Shown: positions 16,093 through 23,714 of the stretch, one piece after another | How the letters are laid out: each line of letters opens with the position of its first letter | How positions within the stretch are numbered: the first letter of the stretch is position 1 | DNA from: Salibacterium halotolerans | GTDB lineage: Bacteria; Bacillota; Bacilli; Bacillales; Marinococcaceae | NCBI RefSeq assembly: GCF_900115625.1 | Contig: NZ_FOXD01000030.1 | Span: 1 to 37,338 of the forward strand | DNA length: 37,338 nucleotides | Reading direction: 5' to 3' | Translations under genes and position numbers: made by a program | The notes under the pieces: model-generated | Database searches by the model: none | Told to the model about the DNA's origin: nothing | What the model saw: only the letters and a program-made list of their open reading frames with translations

Positions 16093-17675
16093 CAGGCATA
16101 CTCATATTATTATTTCTGGCAGCCTGGGGCTGGTATACAACCCGGATCGTGAAGACCAGCACTCATATGCTGCAGTTAAATGCCTATCGGACAGAACGTT
16201 ACTGGAACTGGGTGGTTTCACACACCTCCAAAGCTTTTCCGCTGCAGAGTTTTCTTCCGTTTCTTTCCTTTCTTCCACTGCTGTTTGGAAATGAGACGGC
16301 TGCGTTGACAGCGGGAACGCTTATTTTTGCGCTTATGGCTTATTTTATGCCGGAAGAACAGGAAAAGAAAAAGCTCGTGTTCACCTCCAGAGTGAAACGG
16401 CTTCTTGTGACGAGCGGCGTGTTGTTTGCGGTAACGGCAGTGTTTGGCATTATTTTAGGCACAGGGCTGGACAGCAGTATGGGATGGTTTCTGCTGCTTG
16501 TAACAGCAGCTTCTGTTCTTGCCTATTTTTATACTCTTGCTGCCAATGTCATCAACTGGCCGGTGGAAAAGCAGATCAGCCAGTACTACTTCCATGACGC
16601 GGAAAAGATTATCAAACAGATGAACAATCTTGAAGTAATCGGTGTGACGGGAAGCTTCGGAAAGACGAGCACGAAGCACATTCTCGAAACGGTCCTGTCG
16701 TCTGAGTTTAATGTATTGATGACGCCCGAGAGCTATAACACAAAAATGGGCGTAACAAAGACCATTCGGACGATGCTGAAGCCCTACCATGATATTTTCA
16801 TAGCCGAAATGGGAGCGAAGCAGGAATATGATATTCAGGATATCAGTGAACTGGTTCATCAGAAATACGGAATACTGACCGCCATCGGGGAGCAGCATCT
16901 GGAGACGTTCAAGACGCTTGATAATATTAAGAAGACGAAGTTCGAATTAATTGAGACGCTCCCGCATGAGGGGACGGCTTTTCTGAATAAAGATGATCAG
17001 AACATCATGTCCTACCAGCAGCGCAACCAGTGCCGGACGATGTATTACGGTATTGATGCCGTGGATCTTCATTACCGGGCTGCGGATATTTCCTACTCTT
17101 CTAAAGGGTCGGAGTTCACCGTCTACAAGTACGATGGAACGTCCGTGAGGATTCAGACGAAACTGCTCGGCCGCCATAACATTTATAACATTCTTGCAGC
17201 GATTGCGATGGCATCGGAAAAAGGCATTTCTTTTGAAAAGATTGCCCGTTCCGTCAAACAGGTCGCGCCGGTGGAGCACCGTCTGGAACTAAAGAAATCG
17301 TCCGGAAACATTACTATTGTCGACGACAGTTTCAACTCCAACCCGGTCGGATCCAAAATGGCGCTGGAAGTACTCGGACAGATGCCGGAATACAAAATGC
17401 TTGTAACACCCGGCATGATAGAACTGGGTGAAAAAGAATACGAATTGAACAAGAGGTTTGCCGAATATGCTGCGGAGGTATGTGATTTTGTGATCCTGGT
17501 CGGAAAGAAACAGACCGAACCGATGCAGCAGGGACTGGCGGATAAAGAGTTTCCCGAAAGTCAGTATTACGTAGCGGAGAATCTGCAGGACGCACTGCAG
17601 AAAATGAACGAGAAAGCTGTTCAGAAATCAGTCGTTCTGCTGGAAAACGATCTCCCGGATACATTTAATGAGTAA
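16089..17675 (+). CDS. Membrane-anchored MurF-like Mur ligase
   Basis: ATP-dependent amide ligase of the Mur family. The C-terminal two thirds follow MurF: P-loop GVTGSFGKTSTKH (185-197), AEMGAKQEYDI, TAIGEQHLETF, LLGRHNIYNILAA and DDSFNSNPVGSK. MurF joins D-Ala-D-Ala to the UDP-MurNAc-tripeptide. Oddly, the usual soluble N-terminal UDP-MurNAc-binding domain is missing; in its place residues 1-165 hold about five hydrophobic segments (near 4-22, 48-66, 68-86, 104-125, 130-152), giving 528 residues instead of about 455. This suggests a membrane-bound substrate, such as a lipid-linked precursor, or membrane tethering. The ddl gene follows 21 bases downstream. A classical murF may exist elsewhere in the genome. 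Confidence 0.85.
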   Translation: MTGILILLFLAAWGWYTTRIVKTSTHMLQLNAYRTERYWNWVVSHTSKAFPLQSFLPFLSFLPLLFGNETAALTAGTLIFALMAYFMPEEQEKKKLVFTSRVKRLLVTSGVLFAVTAVFGIILGTGLDSSMGWFLLLVTAASVLAYFYTLAANVINWPVEKQISQYYFHDAEKIIKQMNNLEVIGVTGSFGKTSTKHILETVLSSEFNVLMTPESYNTKMGVTKTIRTMLKPYHDIFIAEMGAKQEYDIQDISELVHQKYGILTAIGEQHLETFKTLDNIKKTKFELIETLPHEGTAFLNKDDQNIMSYQQRNQCRTMYYGIDAVDLHYRAADISYSSKGSEFTVYKYDGTSVRIQTKLLGRHNIYNILAAIAMASEKGISFEKIARSVKQVAPVEHRLELKKSSGNITIVDDSFNSNPVGSKMALEVLGQMPEYKMLVTPGMIELGEKEYELNKRFAEYAAEVCDFVILVGKKQTEPMQQGLADKEFPESQYYVAENLQDALQKMNEKAVQKSVVLLENDLPDTFNE

Positions 17676-17696
17676 TCAGATGAAGGAGAGCTGTAC

Positions 17697-18908
17697 ATGA
17701 AAACAAGGGTAGGGGTATTTTTCGGCGGTGTGTCGGTGGAACATGAAGTATCCGTCATCACCGCCCTGCAGGCTGTGCAGGCAATGGACGATTCGAAATA
17801 CGAAGCGGTACCGGTGTATATCAGCAAAGACCGCTCTTTTTACACCGGGGAGCAGCTGCTGGATATTGAAAACTACAAAAATCTGGACAGTCTCCTGGAG
17901 AATGCACAGAAAGTCACGCTTACGACATCCGAAGACAAAAGCGTCGTCCTTCAGAAAGATCCTGTCCCCCGTCTTGGTAAGAAGACCATAACCGAAATAG
18001 ATCTTGCGTTCCCTATTCTTCACGGTACCTTTGGAGAAGATGGTGTGATGCAGGGATACTTTGAACTGCTTCACCTTCCTTATGTCGGTTGTGACGTATT
18101 GTCTTCGGCAGGCGGCATGGATAAAGTCGTGATGAAACAGATACTGAGGGACTCCGGACTCCCTGTTCTCGATTATGTGTGGTTTTACAGCAGCTACTGG
18201 ATAGAAAACAGCCGGGAAATGACGAACATGACACGCGAAAAACTCGGTTTTCCCGTCATTGTGAAGCCGGCCAACCTTGGCTCCAGTGTCGGCATCAACA
18301 AGGCGGAAAATGAGCAGGAACTTGAGGAAGCGGTCGAAGAAGCCATGGAGTTTTCCTCCAAACTCCTCGTTGAAACGATGGTTTCAGACATGAAAGAAGT
18401 AAACTGCTCGGTTCTTGGAGATTACGAAGAGGTGGAAGCATCTGTAATCGAAGAAGTACTGAAGTCCGAAGACATCTTGAGTTATGAAGATAAATACCAA
18501 GGCGGCAGCGGAAAAGATGGAGACGGCACTAAGGGAATGGAAAGCACAGACCGTATCATTCCTGCGGAGCTTGAGGAAAGCAGGGTAAAGGAAATCCAGG
18601 AGCTGGCCAAGGATACGTTCCAGATTCTCGGGTGCAGCGGTGTCTCCCGTATTGATTTTCTCATCGACCAGAATGAAGACCGGGTATATGTGAATGAAAT
18701 CAACACGATACCAGGTTCTCTCTCTTATTACCTGTGGGAGCCGGCCGGCAAAGATTATACGACGTTAACGGATCAGCTTATCCAGCTTGCATTGAAACGC
18801 AAGAGAGAGCGGGACAAACTCGTCTTCTCCATCGATTCCAACCTTTTTTCCATGCAGCAGTCGGGTGGAGAAAAAGGAACCAAAGGTGGAACGAAAAGTT
18901 CATCCTGA
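17697..18908 (+). CDS. ddl: D-alanine--D-alanine ligase
   Basis: ATP-grasp ligase that joins two D-alanines (or D-Ala to another D-residue) for the peptidoglycan precursor. The N-terminus has GVFFGGVSVEHEVSV; the middle has LAFPILHGTFGEDGVMQGYFELLHLPYVG; the ATP-grasp core has PVIVKPANLGSSVGI, and the C-terminal metal site is VYVNEINTIPGSLSYYLWE. Total length is 403 residues, longer than the usual 310-370, partly from a polar Gly/Ser-rich C-terminal tail after the fold. The ATG follows GAAGGAG. It ends the operon with the alpha/beta hydrolase and the membrane Mur ligase, matching the MurF-Ddl substrate relation. Residues deciding D-Ala versus D-lactate specificity were not analysed. Confidence 0.93.
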   Translation: MKTRVGVFFGGVSVEHEVSVITALQAVQAMDDSKYEAVPVYISKDRSFYTGEQLLDIENYKNLDSLLENAQKVTLTTSEDKSVVLQKDPVPRLGKKTITEIDLAFPILHGTFGEDGVMQGYFELLHLPYVGCDVLSSAGGMDKVVMKQILRDSGLPVLDYVWFYSSYWIENSREMTNMTREKLGFPVIVKPANLGSSVGINKAENEQELEEAVEEAMEFSSKLLVETMVSDMKEVNCSVLGDYEEVEASVIEEVLKSEDILSYEDKYQGGSGKDGDGTKGMESTDRIIPAELEESRVKEIQELAKDTFQILGCSGVSRIDFLIDQNEDRVYVNEINTIPGSLSYYLWEPAGKDYTTLTDQLIQLALKRKRERDKLVFSIDSNLFSMQQSGGEKGTKGGTKSSS

Positions 18909-18922
18909 TTTAAAGAAAAGTA

Positions 18923-18952
18923 TTGCAACGTGTATGGCGCTTGAGATATAAT
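18923..18952 (+). promoter_or_regulatory. Promoter of the tRNA cluster
   Basis: TTGCAA at 18923-18928 and TATAAT at 18947-18952 with an 18-base spacer, 43 bases upstream of tRNA-Glu. Confidence 0.75.
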
Positions 18953-18994
18953 ATCCTGTGTCAGCAGACAGAGATAGGATTCTGCTGGAGATAC

Positions 18995-19069
18995 GGCCCG
19001 TTGGTCAAGTGGTTAAGACACCGCCCTTTCACGGCGGTAACACGGGTTCGAATCCCGTACGGGTCACCA
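18995..19069 (+). tRNA. tRNA-Glu (TTC)
   Basis: Cloverleaf with acceptor GGCCCGT/ACGGGTC, anticodon stem CCGCC/GGCGG with loop CTTTCAC (anticodon TTC), T-arm GGGTTCGAATCCC and encoded CCA. Length 75. Confidence 0.97.
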
Positions 19070-19084
19070 TTCTCCATTTTTTTA

Positions 19085-19113
19085 TTGACATTATGCGCTT
19101 TTTTTGGTTTAAT
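19085..19113 (+). promoter_or_regulatory. Internal promoter between tRNA-Glu and tRNA-Tyr
   Basis: Perfect TTGACA (19085-19090), 17-base spacer, TTTAAT (19108-19113), ending 22 bases before tRNA-Tyr. Confidence 0.75.
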
Positions 19114-19135
19114 TAAAAAGTGTCTTTATGAAGCA

Positions 19136-19220
19136 GGAGGGGTAGCGAAGTTGGCCAAACGCGGCGGACTGTAAATCCGCTCCTTCGGGTTCGGCGGTTC
19201 GAATCCGTCCCCCTCCACCA
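19136..19220 (+). tRNA. tRNA-Tyr (GTA)
   Basis: Acceptor GGAGGGG/CCCCTCC, anticodon loop CTGTAAA (anticodon GTA), a long variable arm (CCGCTCCTTCGGGTTCGGCGG region) as expected for a class II tRNA, and encoded CCA. Length 85. Confidence 0.97.
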
Positions 19221-19233
19221 TTTGTTTAAGCCG

Positions 19234-19262
19234 TTGTTTTTTCGGTTACAATGGAGTACAAT
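19234..19262 (+). promoter_or_regulatory. Internal promoter upstream of tRNA-Lys
   Basis: TTGTTT (19234-19239), 17-base spacer, TACAAT (19257-19262), 66 bases before tRNA-Lys. A 108-base gap here is the largest inside the cluster, which fits an extra promoter. Confidence 0.55.
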
Positions 19263-19328
19263 GAAAATCAGTTCTTTTTACATACAGCAGTGGACATCTG
19301 CCGTGTACGGAGACCATCTATTAAAGAA

Positions 19329-19404
19329 GAGCCATTAGCTCAGTTGGCAGAGCATCTGACTTTTAATCAGAGGGTCGGAGGTTCGAATCCTCCATGGCTC
19401 ACCA
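19329..19404 (+). tRNA. tRNA-Lys (TTT)
   Basis: Acceptor GAGCCAT/ATGGCTC, anticodon loop CTTTTAA (anticodon TTT), T-arm GGAGGTTCGAATCCTCC and encoded CCA. Length 76. Confidence 0.97.
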
Positions 19405-19419
19405 TTTTCAAACATTAAC

Positions 19420-19494
19420 GCGGAAGTAGTTCAGTGGTAGAACACCACCTTGCCAAGGTGGGGGTCGCGGGTTCGAATCCCGTCTTCCGCTCCA
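19420..19494 (+). tRNA. tRNA-Gly (GCC)
   Basis: Acceptor GCGGAAG/CTTCCGC, anticodon loop TTGCCAA (anticodon GCC), T discriminator base and encoded CCA. Length 75. Confidence 0.97.
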
Positions 19495-19498
19495 TGAC

Positions 19499-19572
19499 GC
19501 GGGTGTAGTTTAGTGGTAAAACCTCAGCCTTCCAAGCTGATGTCGTGGGTTCGATTCCCATCACCCGCTCCA
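19499..19572 (+). tRNA. tRNA-Gly (TCC)
   Basis: Acceptor GCGGGTG/CACCCGC, anticodon loop CTTCCAA (anticodon TCC), encoded CCA. Length 74. It directly follows Gly-GCC after 4 bases. Confidence 0.97.
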
Positions 19573-19586
19573 TTATACATACGTAA

Positions 19587-19662
19587 GGGGCCTTAGCTCA
19601 GCCGGGAGAGCGCCTGCTTTGCACGCAGGAGGTCAGCGGTTCGATCCCGCTAGGCTCCACCA
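19587..19662 (+). tRNA. tRNA-Ala (TGC)
   Basis: Acceptor GGGGCCT/AGGCTCC with one G-U pair, anticodon loop TTTGCAC (anticodon TGC), encoded CCA. Length 76. Last tRNA of the cluster. Confidence 0.97.
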
Positions 19663-19683
19663 TTTATTTAAGTAAATCCAAGG

Positions 19684-19709
19684 CTCAGCCAGACGGCTGG
19701 GTTTTTTTT
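19684..19709 (+). terminator. Terminator of the tRNA cluster
   Basis: CTCAGCC pairs with GGCTGGG (one G-U pair) around AGAC, followed by eight T. Confidence 0.88.
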
Positions 19710-19734
19710 AAGGCAGAAAAACCTCCGGCAGATA

Positions 19735-19766
19735 CAAAAAAACCGCCTTCTAATAACATCGGGCGG
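19735..19766 (-). terminator. Terminator of the Spo0E-like gene
   Basis: On the minus strand CCGCC (19766-19762) pairs with GGCGG (19747-19743) and is followed by a run of seven or more T, 20 bases beyond the stop codon. Confidence 0.75.
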
Positions 19767-19785
19767 AAAAAGTATGGCATCTTAA

Positions 19786-19965
19786 TTAATTGGCGGGAGC
19801 AGCAGACTTCCTGTCATGATACCATCCGTCGTACATATTTAACAGGTGGTCAAGTTCCCTGCTGAGACGGATGACCTCTTCGGAGAAAAGGGATTGTGAA
19901 CAGGCTTTGCTGTGTAATTTCTCTCTTTTAATTTCAATCTCCCGCAGAAGCAGTTGTTCTGACAA
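19786..19965 (-). CDS. Spo0E-family aspartyl-phosphate phosphatase
   Basis: A 59-residue helical-hairpin protein with the Spo0E signature near its C-terminus: RLSRELDHLLNMYDGWYH, matching the SQELD-x-LLN-Y pattern in which the Ser/Arg-x-x-x-Asp region contacts the phosphorylated response regulator. Spo0E proteins dephosphorylate Spo0A-P and so delay sporulation. I prefer the TTG at 19965, eight bases after GAGGGG; the GTG at 19974 would overlap the ribosome site. It is a single gene convergent with the tRNA cluster. Its presence points to an endospore-forming host. Which of the several Spo0E paralogues it corresponds to is unclear. Confidence 0.85.
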   Translation of the reverse strand: MSEQLLLREIEIKREKLHSKACSQSLFSEEVIRLSRELDHLLNMYDGWYHDRKSAAPAN

Positions 19966-20100
19966 GATTGTCACCCCTCATTCAGAGTATCCCATATATT
20001 ATCGCTCATTTCCATAGTATTGAAAACTAGGGAAGATGTATTTTCACAAAAATGTCATTTTTATATCTTATCTTCTAAATCATGATACAATCGTATCGTC

Positions 20101-20126
20101 TGAAACGAAAAACGCAGTGATACGTA
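20101..20126 (+). promoter_or_regulatory. SigW-type autoregulatory promoter
   Basis: TGAAAC at 20101-20106, a 16-base spacer and CGTA at 20123-20126 match the ECF SigW consensus exactly. It lies 39 bases before the sigW start, so sigW-rsiW is very likely autoregulated as in B. subtilis. Confidence 0.9.
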
Positions 20127-20165
20127 AATGGAAATACCCTGAGAAAATGGGTGGAGGTCGAGAAC

Positions 20166-20732
20166 ATGGATGCGGTAGTGAAACGACTGATAAAAGAAAT
20201 AAAAAAAGAAGGAGATCAGGATGCTTTTGCTGAACTGGTAGACTTGTATAAAGATAAGGTCTACCAAATCGCCTACCGGATGACCGGAAATGGCTATGAG
20301 GCACAGGACATGGCTCAGGAAGCATTTCTGCGGGCATATGCCAATATGGAGAGTTATGATGAAAGCAGGAAATTCTCGACCTGGCTGTTTCGTATCACGA
20401 CGAACCTGTGCATCGACCGGCTCCGGAAGAAGAAACCGGACTATTCCCTGGATGCCGAGATTCAGGGAACGGATGGACTGACCGGGTATTCGCAGTTGGC
20501 CGCTTCACAAAACCTGCCGGAAGATCAGGTGGTTACGCTGGAACTGCAGGAATGGGTGCAGCGGGAAATATCCCACCTTCCGGAAAAATACCGGGCTGCT
20601 GTCATACTGCGTTACATAGAAGACTTGTCCATTACAGAAATCAGCGATGTGCTGGATCTTCCGGAAAACACGGTGAAAACCCACATTCACCGCGGCCGGG
20701 AAGCCTTGCGCAAGAGGCTGGGCAATGCGTGA
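20166..20732 (+). CDS. sigW: ECF RNA polymerase sigma factor SigW
   Basis: A 188-residue ECF sigma factor, the same length as B. subtilis SigW (187), which directs the response to envelope stress and membrane-active antimicrobials. Region 2 covers FAELVDLYKDKVYQIAYRM through KFSTWLFRITTNLCIDRLRKK; region 4 covers LPEKYRAAVILRYIEDLSITEISDVLDLPENTVKTHIHRGREALRKRL. The ATG at 20166 follows GGTGGAGG; a GTG five codons upstream overlaps that site. It carries a SigW-type promoter in front and the anti-sigma gene 16 bases behind, and it precedes cdaA-ybbR-glmM as in Bacillus. Confidence 0.96.
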   Translation: MDAVVKRLIKEIKKEGDQDAFAELVDLYKDKVYQIAYRMTGNGYEAQDMAQEAFLRAYANMESYDESRKFSTWLFRITTNLCIDRLRKKKPDYSLDAEIQGTDGLTGYSQLAASQNLPEDQVVTLELQEWVQREISHLPEKYRAAVILRYIEDLSITEISDVLDLPENTVKTHIHRGREALRKRLGNA

Positions 20733-20748
20733 GGAGGGAGGAATGACG

Positions 20749-21384
20749 ATGACCTGCGAAAAACGATATGAAATGCTGTTGGATAAATACCTGGATGGAG
20801 AAATCAGCCGGGACGAACGTGCAGAGCTGTTTGAGCATATGGAGACGTGTGAAGACTGCACCGCGCGTTACTACGAGCTGAAGAAAGCAGTGATGCTCGT
20901 GCAGAGTTCCTCCCATATCACAGCACCGGATACATTTACGGAAAGCGTGATGAACAACCTTCCGAATCAGAAAAAACGGGTAAGCTGGAAGAAATGGTCA
21001 AGAAAGCACCCGTTTGTTGTGGCAGCATCGCTGTTTATCCTATTAATGGCTTCCAGTCTTTTTTCGGTATGGAACGAACAGGCCGGCGGGGATATCTCGG
21101 TGCAGGGAAGCCGGGACGTAACCATCAACGAAGAAGCCGCTACGGTCACTGTCCCTGAAGGAGAGACAATTGAGGGGGACCTGATGGTGCGCAACGCCAA
21201 AGTTGAAGTCGAGGGAGAAATAACAGGAAACCTGACTGTCATTAACGGGGAGCAGTATCTCGCCTCAGCTGGTGAAGTAGCAGGAGATATTGAAGAAGTG
21301 GACCAGGCGCTGGAATGGGTCTGGTACCATACGAAGCAGATAGTGGGAGATGTTTTTCCGTCCGGCCGGGATAATGGTGAGTAG
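20749..21384 (+). CDS. rsiW: Anti-sigma-W factor RsiW
   Basis: Membrane-bound anti-sigma factor that holds SigW inactive until regulated proteolysis releases it. The N-terminal zinc-binding ZAS domain has HMETCEDCTARY (HxxxCxxC). One membrane segment, FVVAASLFILLMASSLFSV, lies near residues 90-110, followed by an extracellular beta-repeat-like domain (VPEGETIEGDLMVRNAKVEVEGEITGNLTVI). The ATG at 20749 was chosen because it stands 7 bases from GGAGGGAGG; an ATG two codons upstream is only 1 base away. Length 211 residues against 208 in B. subtilis. Cotranscribed with sigW. Confidence 0.93.
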   Translation: MTCEKRYEMLLDKYLDGEISRDERAELFEHMETCEDCTARYYELKKAVMLVQSSSHITAPDTFTESVMNNLPNQKKRVSWKKWSRKHPFVVAASLFILLMASSLFSVWNEQAGGDISVQGSRDVTINEEAATVTVPEGETIEGDLMVRNAKVEVEGEITGNLTVINGEQYLASAGEVAGDIEEVDQALEWVWYHTKQIVGDVFPSGRDNGE

Positions 21385-21429
21385 ATTTATTTCTTTTACA
21401 TTTTTACACACTTATACGTGAAACGAGAC

Positions 21430-21466
21430 GGGCATTCCGGCGACTAACATACCGGATGCCCTTTTT
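21430..21466 (+). terminator. Terminator after sigW-rsiW
   Basis: GGGCATTCCGG pairs with CCGGATGCCC (one bulged base) around an 11-base loop, followed by TTTTT. Confidence 0.88.
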
Positions 21467-21538
21467 CATTATAAGCGGTATACTTATAAATTATTTGAAA
21501 ACGAGTCTGGGTTCATTATCAAACAGAGACAGAAAATA

Positions 21539-21547
21539 TGATATAAT
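21539..21547 (+). promoter_or_regulatory. Extended -10 promoter of cdaA-ybbR-glmM
   Basis: TGATATAAT (21539-21547) is an extended -10 element; no good -35 is seen 17 bases upstream. It lies 49 bases before the cdaA start, downstream of the rsiW terminator. Confidence 0.6.
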
Positions 21548-21595
21548 GAGGAAGGTGTTTTCTTTTTCTGGCCAGACTTAATTGGAGGAAGCGAG

Positions 21596-22417
21596 ATGTT
21601 TACAGGAGGAGACTTTCAGTTTTTAGCTCTGCTGCGGGCGGTAGTGGATATTGCGCTTGTGGCTTATGTTGTATATAAATTAATCACCGTTATCCGCGGA
21701 ACCCGTGCTGTTCAGTTGCTGAAGGGAATCACTGTCATTCTTGTGGTATGGTTTTTGAGCAGCTTTTTCGGACTCCGCACGCTCCAGTGGATTATGAGTC
21801 AGGCTGTTACATACGGACTGCTGGCAATCATCATTATCTTTCAGCCTGAACTGCGCCGGGCACTGGAACAACTCGGACGAGGACGCATTTTCGGAAGGAC
21901 GGCAACACCGGAGGAAGAAAACGATGTAAAAACCGTGGAAGCAATCATGAAGTCTGTGAAATACATGGCTAAACGCCGGATCGGCGCCTTGATTTCCATA
22001 GAAAAAGAAACGGGCATGAACGATTACGTAGAAACAGGCATCCCGATGAATGCTTCGGTGAGTTCGGAATTATTAATTAATACGTTTATTCCAAACACCC
22101 CGCTGCACGACGGAGCGGTTATCATGAGAAGAAACGAAATATCCGCTGCGGCCTGTTACCTGCCGCTGTCGGAAAACCCGTTCATCTCCAAGGAGCTTGG
22201 CACAAGACACCGAGCGGCTCTTGGCATCAGTGAGGTAACCGACTGTCTCACCATCGCTGTCTCGGAAGAAACCGGAGGCATATCGGTAACCAAGAACGGA
22301 GATCTGCACAGAGATCTTGATGAAGAGACACTGGGTGCCATGCTGGAAAGAGAGTTAATAGCGGACGTTAAGAACACCTCCAGTTTATGGCAGTGGGGAG
22401 GGAAAAAACATGGATAA
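21596..22417 (+). CDS. cdaA: Diadenylate cyclase CdaA
   Basis: Membrane enzyme making the second messenger c-di-AMP from two ATP. Three hydrophobic helices occupy about residues 10-85, followed by the DAC domain with ISIEKETGMNDYVETG, the active-site motif LHDGAVIMR and the second motif GTRHRAALG. The 273-residue length equals B. subtilis CdaA (YbbP). The ATG follows GGAGG. It overlaps ybbR, whose product regulates it, and glmM follows, whose product is known to bind and inhibit CdaA in Firmicutes, linking c-di-AMP to cell-wall precursor supply. Confidence 0.97.
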   Translation: MFTGGDFQFLALLRAVVDIALVAYVVYKLITVIRGTRAVQLLKGITVILVVWFLSSFFGLRTLQWIMSQAVTYGLLAIIIIFQPELRRALEQLGRGRIFGRTATPEEENDVKTVEAIMKSVKYMAKRRIGALISIEKETGMNDYVETGIPMNASVSSELLINTFIPNTPLHDGAVIMRRNEISAAACYLPLSENPFISKELGTRHRAALGISEVTDCLTIAVSEETGGISVTKNGDLHRDLDEETLGAMLERELIADVKNTSSLWQWGGKKHG

Positions 22418-23681
22418 ACTGTTTAACAACAAATGGTTTGTGCGGTTCGTCTCCCTTCTCATAGCCGTGATGCTGTATGCGATGGTGAACATGGATAATG
22501 TAAGCAATTCACCCAGTGTGCTCCCAAGCGATGAGGAAGGATCCTATACGGTGCAGGATGTGGAAGTCCAGGTTTATTATAATGAAGACCAGTATGAAGT
22601 GGTGGACGGACCTGAAACGGTTGATGTCCGTTTGACGGGACCTCAGACATCGATTATGCTGTTCCAATTGTCCAGACCCTCTTATGAAGTGTATGCTGAT
22701 TTAGAGGATGAGGGGGCGGGCACTCATAATGTAAGACTTCAGCAGCGGAATTTTCCTGCTGACCTGGAGGTGTCCATTAATCCACGGGCAGCATCTATAG
22801 AACTTCAGGAGCAGCAGACGGTATCCTACCCTGTGGAATTGGATATTAATAACGAATCAGAAGTGAAAGAAGGATATTCTCTTGGACAGGCAGAAGTAAC
22901 ACCTGAAGAAGTAGATATCCAGGCTCCTCAGGAAGTACATGAAAACATAAACAGGGTTGCTGCTTCCGTCGATGTTTCCGGAGCATCGGAAACGCTGCAG
23001 ACAGAATCAGCACTTACGGTATATAATGAGCAGGGCGATGAATTGGATGTGACGACAGCTCCGGAAACGGTGAACGTGTCTGTTCCGGTGGAAAGCCCGC
23101 AGAAGGAAGTCCCCGTGAGCCTGTCCAGAGAAGGGAATCTGCCCGATAACGTGAGTATCGTTTCCCTGAACATGGACCCGACCCGTGCAGTCATAAACGG
23201 TCCTCCTGATGTCATTGGAGATATCAATACGCTGGAAGCCGTTCTCGATTTAAGCCGGGTGCAGGAAAGTGGGACACTGGAACTTCCTCTGGAGGCCCCG
23301 GAAGGCGTGGAACAGGTTGCCCCTGAAAACATTACTGTTGAAGTGGAAGTTGGAGAAGAAGAAGAACGTACAATAGAGAATGTCCCCATTACCATTGAGA
23401 ATATGCCGGATTCGTATTCCTATACAGTAACGCAGCCGGACGAGCTCACTTCAGACGTCACCGTATACGGAGCGGCAACTGTTCTGGATGGATTAAATGC
23501 CGGCGATCTGACACTCACTGCTGACTGGGAAAATGCCGAAGACGGATCAAGTCCTTCCGTTATCCCCGTGCAGCCGTCAGGTCCGCCCAACGTGCAGGTG
23601 GAGACGGGAATTGATGAAATCACACTGGAATGGTCGGAAGAATCGTCTTCGGGCAATCAGGAAAACAATGCAGACAACTAA
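22410..23681 (+). CDS. ybbR: YbbR/CdaR, regulator of CdaA
   Basis: Exported membrane-anchored protein of 423 residues. One N-terminal transmembrane segment (WFVRFVSLLIAVMLYAMVNM, near residues 8-27) is followed by tandem YbbR beta-domains outside the membrane; three or four units can be seen, each with a VDVRLTGP- or VDIQAP-type strand. The B. subtilis protein has 483 residues and four domains, so this one is somewhat shorter. CdaR tunes CdaA activity. The start overlaps the end of cdaA by 8 bases and follows GGGAGGG. The C-terminal tail is acidic and disordered in appearance. Confidence 0.93.
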   Translation: MDKLFNNKWFVRFVSLLIAVMLYAMVNMDNVSNSPSVLPSDEEGSYTVQDVEVQVYYNEDQYEVVDGPETVDVRLTGPQTSIMLFQLSRPSYEVYADLEDEGAGTHNVRLQQRNFPADLEVSINPRAASIELQEQQTVSYPVELDINNESEVKEGYSLGQAEVTPEEVDIQAPQEVHENINRVAASVDVSGASETLQTESALTVYNEQGDELDVTTAPETVNVSVPVESPQKEVPVSLSREGNLPDNVSIVSLNMDPTRAVINGPPDVIGDINTLEAVLDLSRVQESGTLELPLEAPEGVEQVAPENITVEVEVGEEEERTIENVPITIENMPDSYSYTVTQPDELTSDVTVYGAATVLDGLNAGDLTLTADWENAEDGSSPSVIPVQPSGPPNVQVETGIDEITLEWSEESSSGNQENNADN

Positions 23682-23714
23682 GAGAAGAGACGGAAATGAA
23701 GGAGAGATCATGCA

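Noticed and set aside
21419-21443. TGAAAC-N16-CGAC resembling a second SigW promoter after rsiW
   Set aside because: The -10 part is CGAC rather than CGTA and the sequence overlaps the rsiW terminator, so a chance match is more likely.
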